DNA of 64,000 nucleotides from Physella acuta (taxonomy: Eukaryota; Mollusca; Gastropoda; Physidae): assembly GCF_028476545.1 (NCBI RefSeq), contig NW_026732765.1, positions 240,001-304,000 of the forward strand. The letters are read 5' to 3'. Below, piece by piece: positions 58,001 through 64,000 of this stretch. Position 1 is the stretch's first letter, and each line of letters opens with the position of its first letter. Under the pieces are notes generated by a model. It did no database searches. It was not told the DNA's origin and saw nothing but the letters and a program-made list of their open reading frames with translations. Position numbers and translations under genes: made by a program.

Positions 58001-59254
58001 CAATGTCCTTCTGTTAGAGCTGTTAAAATTACTATTCGAGAAATAAAGAACTGTATTTTAAAAAATAGTGTATGCCATTAACATAATACCCACTCAGATC
58101 TAATAGTTTATGAAGTAAATTATTCCTCTATGATATAGAGGGATTGTTCTGAAATATGATAAAAATTGTTTGAGATGGGCAAATTTAATAGAAATAAGCT
58201 CAGGATGATAAGAGTAACCACAATTTTTACAATTTAAGCATTCTGTAGGATTAACTTAACACATTCAATACAGGCATTCAACCACTGTATAAAAAATTAA
58301 ATACCAGACATTAAAAGCACTTACCCCTTCAGGCATTTCTGATTCAATTTTCTTCTTCTTCTCTTCCGGATCCTCAAACACAATAGCCTTATCAGCTTCA
58401 AATTCCTGCTGGCATTTGGTTAACATAACCACTCGAAAAGTAGATTGGTTTTCTTTCATATTTGCTGGAGGAGGTACTTTAAGCTGAAATGTGGAACTTA
58501 CAGGTTAGTTTAATGGAAACAAACTACATTATGCTCAATATTATCTTAAGTTATGCTAGATAAGAAAAATAACTAAACTTGCTTACCGGTGCCATAATTT
58601 TGCAAAGAAGTGCATAGGCCTCAACAAATTTTGTTTCAATGGTTACCTGAAAAATTTATAAATATAGGTCAATATTACATTAAAACTGAAAAATGAGAAG
58701 TTTTTATCAACCTATTTCTTATCACTATTATTTATTTAAATTGTGAGTAGTATTTCCAAAAATATATTTCTTTCCAGCTGCTATAATTATGAAACTGAAA
58801 TAATTATTGTAAAGTGATTCCGAACAAACCTTGTCAAAAAATATTTTAACTAGCTCTTGCAAATCCTCATAAGTTGTAATTTTTAGACTCCTCATTTCCA
58901 CAGCCAAGCGTTCAAAGTTTGTTGGGGTAAGTCGATTCATGATAAACAGTACCTCAGCTTCCAATGATTTTCGCTTGAAAAGTAAGATTTACCAGTTGAT
59001 TTTTATAATTCACTTAAATGTATCCAAATATGTATTATATAAATAAATAAATAAATAAATGAAAAAATGTTCTAGTTGTCTGGATTCTTTTGTTAAAACT
59101 ATAATACTTTCAATAAAAAAAATATTGAAGCAATTTTTCTACCTAACATATTTCATAAAACAGCCCCATCTAACTTATCAGACTTTTTTTCTTTTAACAC
59201 AAAATTAAATCTATATATATATATATATATATAGCCTATATATATATATATATT

Positions 59255-59337
<83 letters not shown>

Positions 59338-60255
59338 TTATATATATATAATGTTTTAATCCAACTATATTTACGAACTATTATATTTACTATATACTAG
59401 AATACTAGGCCTTTTAAATACACATACTTTTATTATTATAATTACAATTTAAAGCAACTTCCTGCTCTCCTCCTAATGAAATGTTACAATATGCCCACAA
59501 AGCCTCAAAAGGGTTTTTAAAATAAAATATAACTTTGTTAAGAGTAAACAAAAGTCAATGCACAATTATTTTTTCTAATATAGAGAAAATATTTTATTAA
59601 GTGTTGTTGACTTTGCTACTGATGTAGTCAATATGTTATTTTAAAAAGGTTTTTGACTGCATATAAAATATAAAATTTATAAAATTATAAATACAACAGA
59701 GTAAGGTTAATTGTAATAAAAATTTAATGCAAAAAGAGAATTTGCTAATGATGAATAATAAATATGTATGATGTAAAAGCGAGACTTTAAAAGTATTACT
59801 TAGGCTAACTATTAATCAGAGGCGTAGCGAGGGGGGGGGGGCGGGGGGGGGGACATATGTCCCCGGGCGCCGACCTTAGGGGGGGCGCCAAATTGAAAGT
59901 TTGAGGGGGGGGGGGTGCAAATGAAAAGTTCGAGGGGGGGGGGGTGCAAATGAAAAGTTCGAGGGGGGGGGGGTGCAAATCGAAAATTTGCTCCCGAGGG
60001 GGGCGCCAAATTGAAAGTATGTCCCCGGGCGCCGGGAAGGGTCGCTACGCCTCTGCTATTAATAGTAAGTGTATGCTCAGCATAGTATTATTATAACTAT
60101 TATACTACTAGTGTTACCTCATTTTCTAACATTCGTCGTTTATGTGGAGGTATCCATGGTTTTTCACTCTTATGCAGTTGTCTCGCAATATTTACTAGAT
60201 CTAGATCTAAAAAAACTAGATCTAGATCTACATTTGTCGAGTCGTGCAGCTCCAT
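46054..60255 (-). CDS. EIF4G: eIF4G-like translation initiation factor (MIF4G + MA3)
   Basis: Fifteen exons with matching phases: 60255-60118, 58973-58830, 58646-58587, 58483-58325, 57483-57407, 57296-57140, 57037-56939, 56817-56658, 49687-49606, 49470-49357, 49176-49114, 48389-48101, 47598-47426, 46517-46313 and 46179-46054. They sum to 2046 nt, or 681 residues and a TAG stop. Exons 2-8 form the MIF4G domain ([51 protein letters not shown]). Exons 9-12 are the linker ([16 protein letters not shown]). Exons 12-15 form MA3 ([24 protein letters not shown]). In other animals eIF4G bridges eIF4A, eIF3 and eIF4E in cytoplasmic cap-dependent initiation. Here no eIF4E-binding or PABP-binding segment is attached, and there is no W2 domain after MA3. 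Exon 1 opens with ATG in MELHDSTN, but an acceptor at 60206 could instead join it to exons upstream. Its sequence is closer to eIF4G1/3 than to DAP5. Intron 8 carries a Helitron. Confidence 0.88.
46518..47425. other. eIF4G intron 13, nothing recognised
   Basis: Contains an A/C-rich stretch (46860-47280) with GGCGCCATAATACGGG near its end, which could be transposon sequence, but no ends were found. Confidence 0.4.
48535..48892 (-). mobile_element. Solo LTR with 5-bp target duplication
   Basis: The 358-bp unit begins TGTTATTGTGGG and ends AGTGTGTTACA, and ATAGT flanks it on both sides exactly (48530-48534 and 48893-48897). Read on the minus strand it has a TTTAAAAGGGG box and an AAATAAAG polyadenylation-like signal, so it is oriented like the host gene. 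No internal element sequence is present, as expected after LTR-LTR recombination. Probably gypsy-type; not obviously the LTR of the element at 1-3800. It lies in eIF4G intron 11. Confidence 0.85.
49744..49795. repeat. Direct repeat at the Helitron 3' side
   Basis: Matches 56097-56148 at all but about five positions, same orientation. Too long for a target duplication; it could be part of the element or of a tandem or nested insertion. Confidence 0.85.
49938..54173 (-). CDS. Helitron Rep-helicase (RepHel) protein
   Basis: A 1411-residue open frame. The HUH replication-initiator motif is [12 protein letters not shown] at about residues 361-372, preceded by the Helitron-like N region ([35 protein letters not shown]). 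The PIF1/RecD-like helicase starts with Walker [10 protein letters not shown] near 914 and has Walker [11 protein letters not shown] near 1000. A late motif, [15 protein letters not shown], lies near 1333, and [13 protein letters not shown] follows. Such proteins nick, replicate and move the element as a rolling circle. There is no endonuclease or OTU domain. The frame is continuous upstream with the next frame except for one stop codon, and the first ATG used here is simply the first after that stop. Confidence 0.93.
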   Translation of the reverse strand: MLVIATAIHLVTTRSLPNDDDVEMLDITELQECAKQSISIDDASSTSTTASLKKTHPDVLARMREKIPDLTHDEVNEILALKDKMAKNNHFPCLAEIDEMATMLQSNRHYIEEETMLDFTQGVRFAPGEGEIPIPLLMDPYCEELIFARTWGGYMREPIHQTGKKLSYAEIAKSQIRRSDRRCARAEVLFFIYQKTKIAQLQGQMSYAFRRTGQDRGVTVSQALNKEFLLTQQLDDNIYRFASTVTGTPAYWEAQKKSVLAQVRQNGIFTFFITLSAAETHWPELIVSLMRTVHKKDITEEEAMALSFNQKAELIRKDPVTCALHFDHRFRELRKTWNTEGGPFEDYKMENLYYRIEFQHRGSPHVHMLVWLKNAPAFDAESNDSKEECIKFIDKMITTDTVAADVKDIIGFQFHKCTSTCDRMRDGQKVCRFNYPIPPMDQTRILSPIHKELLKEMPKEKQKKLREIKAKLRAVLDLETKENTVGDFNDLLAVLECTNKEYTDAISTTLTQEKVFLKRLPKDCRINGYNKKILSLMRSNMDIQFVTNPYQCVSYVVDYINKSQRGLSRLLRELVADFKRGNFTHKEKLKKISNVLYNCTEISAQEVAWIRLQLKMASSSVVVDFIPTGPRKDRHKILKPDAELKRIRDKDPDNQDIYLKGPVDRYSLRPDELEDKCLAEFIAEYTYQGKGNKKDAEDDELADDVEVEEMINDEDEGAAKKLKVFQLKDNSGSIKERKRPKVIRYCRFSRDKDPANYFREMVMLYSPWRDEVKEIEEGNCEAIFLEKKIVIDVNYKNYNKIGEDLNQIYIDIQAERDQEENANAEETILDENGQTIKPDVNYYDYDDTVIVPDLLNELGQDVAVGEEVKRYKVPGMLSNNDYNKLIDSLNTRQHNYHQHLLSCLKNGKLPFYHFISGGAGVGKSKLIEAIYQTVTRHYRGEAGSAESIEVLLTAFTGKAAHNIGGMTVTSALSLSVTAGASKAKELSSDALNTLYSKFRNLKLLIIDEISMLSLANFNQVDSRLRQLLNKDLPFGGIPVIVVGDFNQIPPVLAQYVFEEPKKDLASLAGNTLWPLFELYELTEIMRQKDDWKFAKALGGIANGSLTEEEAAMFKSREFTSSTLPERGQNAIHIFFRNEDVDDFNKKRNIMAREKLSKLPPKPSGSAPLQLDFPAIDKYPTGKDPKETAAIKAKAEFHITGKDKGKRVKKPKPVKDMAALPTTNYFTVGVKYMVTSNIDTQDGLFNGATGVLRHLEIKDHHLKTIWFEFANPEVGATARSKRGRVHLPTDNPSVTRPIPSTWTPINLLKGTFNVLKGLTVTREQFPVVLAEAITIHKSQGASMESVVVSMKDLTRQLQYVGLSRATSLQGLFILGTFTIKPSTPGTKKCQDMMAKLRVEKPLKLVFDEQAFM
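54243..55820 (-). CDS. Helitron N-terminal part, upstream frame
   Basis: A frame of 525 residues from ATG at 55820 ([17 protein letters not shown]). It starts with a basic, possibly nuclear-targeting region. Then comes a tandem repeat of a 21-residue unit ([19 protein letters not shown]) and a cysteine-bearing segment ([17 protein letters not shown]). The C-terminal part ([30 protein letters not shown]) resembles the region that lies just before the Rep domain in other Helitron proteins. The TAA at 54243 is in the same frame as the Rep-helicase, 23 codons before its first ATG, so the two were most likely one protein of nearly 2000 residues. Confidence 0.85.
   Translation of the reverse strand: MKMPKKRSSSLTNRKKKVFNKSYQIKNVSLPDLSHLVDPEDDDVATQPTSNEQPASIQATVSLHTLFHHDAGPSNIRRSSRKSVPTTKAAESRKQAEAKRKAEKRANNPEYRSAERQANTRRMATKRATDNEYYEEELESNSKRCATYRQDPDYYEAELESNSKRRATYRQDPDYYEEELESNSKRRATYRQDPDYYEEELESNSKRRATYRQDPDYYEAELESNSKRRATYHQDPDYYEAELESNSQRRAAYRATEQKADTAAKRRKLKHLMPYDVAADIYKLKIKDGSDKTCISCDCLFFSHQLTTTTHDKLFEKLVNKLMYPSKEAELAAKSKAVNLKSNVSKANTNASKAKAVAAMNAHDKVVQEARAKVIPEADTYINNMILDDHLNDVEYKFCHTCWNYIKKVEFPRVNIKHSNLAFPYVPEIVKSLTDLEERCVSPRILFMKLRPLGCDRQLGLKSGVVNVPVNVPNMLKSIPAHPNAAEVIELEFMRAMSHRHFTWKERIEPRKLYKAAEYLCTTPL
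55086..55430 (-). repeat. 63-bp coding repeat inside the Helitron
   Basis: Five to six 63-bp units encode [20 protein letters not shown] with EEE/EAE variation. Units are almost identical at the DNA level, so copy number probably changed recently. Confidence 0.92.
56097..56148. repeat. Direct repeat at the Helitron 5' side
   Basis: Partner of 49744-49795. Next to it, inside the element, are three GAACGYGATGRCGC words (56025-56090). Confidence 0.85.
56160..56640. other. Rest of eIF4G intron 8; unidentified repeat-like sequence
   Basis: A non-coding stretch with GC content above the intron average and a CATCCATCCATCC tail, of the kind seen at the ends of dispersed repeats. I found no second copy in the window. 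Confidence 0.3.
57484..58324. other. eIF4G intron 4, nothing recognised
   Basis: AT-rich intron between exons 4 and 5 without open frames, repeats or element ends. Confidence 0.5.
59212..59348. repeat. (TA)n microsatellite, interrupted
   Basis: About 135 bases of TA with GCC and TTTA interruptions in eIF4G intron 1. Confidence 0.95.
59817..60055 (+). mobile_element. Short hAT MITE with G-run interior, copy 4
   Basis: It starts CAGAGGCGTAGCGAGG and ends GTCGCTACGCCTCTG. CTATTAAT flanks both ends exactly (59809-59816 and 60056-60063). It carries three near-identical GGGGGTGCAAATGAAAAG units. The insertion lies 63 bases downstream of the exon 1 donor of eIF4G. Confidence 0.94.
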
Positions 60256-61795
60256 CGATATGATGGAATCACATACTAGTCTAGTATTAGTAGACCTAAC
60301 TTGCACTGTTTTTGTTTTCCCCAAACACTCTGAGTTCTACAGAAATAAGATGCGGGAAAATCCGTTTCTGTTTTTACTTGTAAACTTAACGTACGTGCCT
60401 GCTAACGGTTAAGTGTTAAGATTTTGGTTGAAATGTTATGAGTTGAAGTCACTTACAAAAAACCATGGCTATACAAATAATTAAGATTATTTGTTACACA
60501 CATAAGCTATCATTATTTGTTATAATATTGATCTTTTAATAAATTTTAATTTAATACGCATTGATGGTAAAACAGGTCAAATTTTAAATAAAATCTGTCA
60601 TGTGATAAAAATTAAATCGGCATACTTTAAAATAATTAAAAATATTAAAGCAAACCCACAACTTAAAACTAAAATCACACCTTACACCTTTGTCTGGTCT
60701 TACGCGAATCAAATGTGAAAATACACTCAAACTGAAACAAAAACAGTTCGAAACCTCGGGCAGATGAGGCTCGTTAGCTGGGGACAGCCACTTTTCTAGG
60801 AGAGACAACTCCAAAATCAAACAACTGCTGCCTTGTAGTTTGTTCTTGGTTGGACAAAGGCTATGGAAGCAAATCCAAAAAGAAAAGCAGGCTGAAATAT
60901 GAGTAAATGGCCTCATAACCAGTTGACACGTATCATTAATTTGTGTTGGAGGGGGATCCATCCAACACTAAAATTAAGAACGAAGAAGAAAAACGACAAT
61001 TTAAAACGACAATTTCGTTGAATGTTAAAAACATAATTACCAATAAATTAGCAGCTTAGCTGTTACTGCAAGGTACAAGGCCAACATTACATTAAATTAC
61101 ACATGTATCGAAGTAGCTTTGAAACGCGACTAAATCTTATTAACCTTTTTAAATTTTCCATGTAAAAACGACCCTTGATAAAAAAAAAGTCCCTGTTATT
61201 AGTTAAAGCAAAAACAATAATCATTTTTATGGATGTGAAGTATTTATGACAGCTGATCCTGTTTTAATTTTTTCTATTCATACTTAAATGGTGTGGGCTA
61301 TCAATCGAAGTGTTTGAAATAACTCTTTTAATCAGGGCTGCTTTGACAGGCAATGCTCGTATTAATTTAATCGTTTCTTTTTTAAAGAACAAACATGATA
61401 AAAAACAAAGTAGAATTTTGATATGGTTGTGTGGGGTGTGGGGTTAGTAGTTTCTGGCTATTTCTAAATGGGGTTCTAGGTAATCTGAACGGTACGTAAT
61501 CGGAATTCGGGCAAACAGCATTTGGGCAAGTGTCTTTCAGGATTTTGTCGCAGAACCCATTTTTCTTTACTTTCTCGTATACATATAGAGGAAGTATTGT
61601 AATCGTGCTGAATAGTTACAAGATATTTTGACAGTTTTTCCACAACTTAGCATTGTTAAATTAGCGGCAAACGTCATGATTGTCAAACGTGTCATAAATA
61701 TTAGCATACATACCCTTTTCTCCCAATCTATGTTAATAATTCAGTCTTCCATTGCGCTGGTTTTTACTGCCGCGCTTTTATAAATTTAAGTTTAT
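60256..61795. other. Upstream of visible eIF4G exon 1; one dispersed repeat
   Basis: No eIF4E-binding exon (YXXXXL context) was found here on the minus strand. The frame of exon 1 stays open to about 60324 without a clear acceptor. Apart from the repeat at 60770-60975 and a TTTACTTTCTCGTATACATA motif near 61566, nothing was recognised. Confidence 0.45.
60770..60975. repeat. Dispersed repeat, copy 2 of 2
   Basis: Matches 5930-6115 in the same orientation (GGAGAGACAACTCCA, GCAGGCTGAA, GTGTTGGAGGGGG). This copy is the less diverged and ends in GGATCCATCCAACAC. Confidence 0.65.
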
Positions 61796-62312
61796 TATGC
61801 CAACATAAGATGAAGCCAGAACTTGTTATTATCGTAATATGATGACATCTTTAACACAAGGATACAATCCACATTTTGAGCTGTCTATTGCACCCTCTGT
61901 TTGTCTATTATAGTTCAAAAGTCACACATTTGAACTCATTTTTGTTTGTTTTTTTTTCCTTTTTTTTATTTTGAATATCAATAAAGTATCACCAACACAG
62001 CACTAAAACATCAGTAAAACATCAATAAAACAACACTAAAACATAAAAAAAGCATTATTTTCAGATCTTTTAGATTCCATTTACAGAGAATTGATGATAT
62101 AATTTTTTTTACGATTATCGTGTACCAAATGTAAAATGCCCGCGTTAAATTTTTAATATATAATCATGAGCATCTGAAGTACAGAAATGATTATCAAAAT
62201 AGATTCTTTTTTCCACTGCTTAAAAATGTTTTGAAAAAATGAAAAACAAACAGCATCAACTAATTATTTTCTAAGAAAGCTTTTAAAGAAAATGTGATGA
62301 ATCTATTACATA

Positions 62313-62529
62313 CAGTCTTTCTTCCAGACATTTTTTACCTGGGGGGGGGGGGGGGCACTTGAAATTTTTCGGGAAAGGGGGCGGACTAAACTTTCCGGGG
62401 TGGGGGGGGGCGGAGACTGTTAAAAGTATATATTTTCTGTATAAATTCCATTTCGTGGTGGGGGGGGGGGTGGGGTGGGGTGGGGCGGTAGACCCTCTTT
62501 GGGGGGTGGGATCCCTGGAAAAAACTCTA
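62313..62529. mobile_element. Short hAT MITE with G-runs, complete copy
   Basis: It starts CAGTCTTTCTTCCAGAC and ends GGAAAAAACTCTA. ATTACATA (62305-62312) and ATGACATA (62530-62537) give a 7 of 8 target duplication. Inverted relative to the copy at 45520. The same insertion, truncated, is present at 35275 in duplication copy A. Confidence 0.85.
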
Positions 62530-63290
62530 ATGACATACGACATCGATCACATCGGAAAGAAAATTATGGATGAGATTTAAACTAAAGGTATTTTTTGTTA
62601 TATACTGTAATTTCACAATTGTATTTGACATTTAGAAAAACAAAAACGGAAAAATAAATCCAACCAAATTGATCTTTATGCGCTGAAAAAAATCAAAATG
62701 TACGCTAAATTTAATTATGTAATTTAATAAAGCAAGCTGTTGGTGAAATAGAGTAGAATAGTAGGGCGTAAATTGATGAATGTTCTGTTACATCGATGGG
62801 TGAGCCAATGTTCTAGTGTTCTAGTGGCGTGACTAGACGCTCCTGGGTGTGGTTCTAGACTTCAGTATGTAGACGTAAGGAAACACCACAACGTTTAGTC
62901 GGTGTCAGAAACCGACAAAGAACAAGTTAGCCGTTGAGACAATTTTCAATGTGCAGGAACCTATACAATTATTCTTTGTATATGTATGCAAGAAATCATA
63001 TGATATGAAAAATATTGATCTATGTTTAAGCTTTAACGGTGGAGGATGGGGGGTAAACCTGTAACGACAATGCAACTCTTGCTAAAGCTAGAGTGGGTTA
63101 ATTCCTTACATAACCTACATTTAAAAAAAAACAACTAACCATAACTTTCATTAAATAAAAAATATAATGAATCAAGTTAACAACAAAAATAAGCAACCTA
63201 GTAATTACTCAAACCCAAACAATACAAATATGGACTAAACCTAACATGACAACCAAACGTGCCATTGGGATAGACTTTGGAAAAATCAGG

Positions 63291-63809
63291 CTATTCAGAA
63301 AGCGTTTTAGTAACAGCAGCACTAGAATCTGCAGGTAGTTTTAGTCTGTCAGCCACATGGCGTGTGAACTGCTTTCGCATATTTTGTTCATTGGAAGTAG
63401 CCTGTTAAAGCAAAATGTTAAATCATTATACAAAATTAAATTAGAACTTTAGAAAAATCAACAACAATCAAAGATTAAATATAAAATTAGCTTAGAATTT
63501 ACTTAAACACACAATTTCGCGCAGCTAGGTTTCACAATACTTACAGCTGGTTTTTTTTCATGATTTTTCATCAGCTTCATTTGTATAGCTTTTGCTAAAA
63601 AGTTCCTCAGTTATACGTCGTCCTGTATTAGGATCTGTCATTTCAAGTACTTTCTTTTCCCTTTGCTTTGGTACAAAAGGAGCCGCAGTTGGTTGCAATT
63701 GTTGGTAAGACCTCAAATTTTGAAAATACATTATATTTCCAGCAGCAAAATTTGGTGCGGGGTCGGGCTGATTTAATGGAACCCTCTGATAAGGTGTTGT
63801 TACAGCGTA
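63291..63809 (-). pseudogene. Copy B of the last two exons of the chimeric gene
   Basis: Two minus-strand exons match exons 6 and 7 of the gene at 36270-40983. Exon 6' (63809-63545) reads YQRVPLNQPDPAPNF and EKKVLEMTDPNTGRRIT, but relative to copy A it has one extra base in an A-run, which brings a TGA before the donor. Exon 7' (63401-63291) is open (KQFTRHVADRLKLPADSS) and ends TAG. The partner of exon 5 is missing. Upstream exons would lie beyond 64000. This could be a pseudogene, or a working variant if the extra base is a sequencing error. Confidence 0.7.
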
Positions 63810-64000
63810 CTGAAACAAAATCTTATTGTAATCTTATAATCACTTATATAATACTGCAAATGCAAGGCCTAATTTTATCTTAGAGCTTGTGTGGTAAAAT
63901 TTTCACTTGTGGGTATTTAAAAATAATTATAACTAAGCTACTTAAAGGACACCACCAAGTTGACGAGAATCCTTCCATCATATTGATGACATGGATTTAA

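Larger units (their letters stand above)
61800..63920. repeat. Segmental duplication, copy B
   Basis: Same-orientation copy of 34800-37140. Similarity by eye is very high from about 62560 to 63790. Compared with copy A it lacks the exon at 36986-37102, the internal 185-bp duplication and the (TA)n tract. Confidence 0.9.

Overview
The window is animal nuclear DNA: AT-rich, with split genes bounded by GT/AG introns, many (TA)n tracts, minisatellites and dispersed transposons. A tRNA-type SINE whose body I recognise from molluscan genomes, and the repeat-rich style generally, suggest a mollusc, probably a gastropod. I cannot name the species.

Layout. 1-3.8 kb: a broken Ty3/gypsy element on the minus strand, then a hAT-like element (3869-5349). 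5.5-10.3 kb: the 3' part of a plus-strand host gene for a type I membrane protein with a mucin-like repeat stalk. 10.3-28.1 kb: a cysteine-rich membrane-protein gene on the minus strand, inferred from three exons with long introns. Its predicted stop lies about 20 bases from a 65-bp tandem array. This stretch also holds several hAT elements, one carrying a near-perfect hairpin with 180-bp arms. 28-35 kb: no gene I can defend, but two long minisatellites and two MITEs with target duplications.

36.3-41.0 kb: a complete seven-exon minus-strand gene joining a long coiled coil to copies of an eIF4G N-terminal-type segment. 42.9-43.3 kb: an inverted, decayed copy of two eIF4G exons. 44.0-44.4 kb: a MULE transposase fragment. 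46.1-60.3 kb: a fifteen-exon minus-strand eIF4G-like gene with MIF4G and MA3 domains. All its exon phases agree, and it ends inside the MA3 region with no W2 domain. Its eighth intron holds a 6.4-kb, nearly open Helitron in the same orientation. 61.8-63.9 kb: a second copy of the 34.8-37.1 kb segment, including decayed exons of the chimeric gene.

The common thread is eIF4G. One compact core gene lies between two copies of an eIF4G N-terminal-type exon block, and one of those blocks has been fused to a coiled-coil protein. The rest is mostly transposon history, dated in relative terms by target-site duplications and by insertions shared between the duplicated segments. All coordinates, splice sites and translations were read by eye; family assignments rest on remembered motifs, not on searches.
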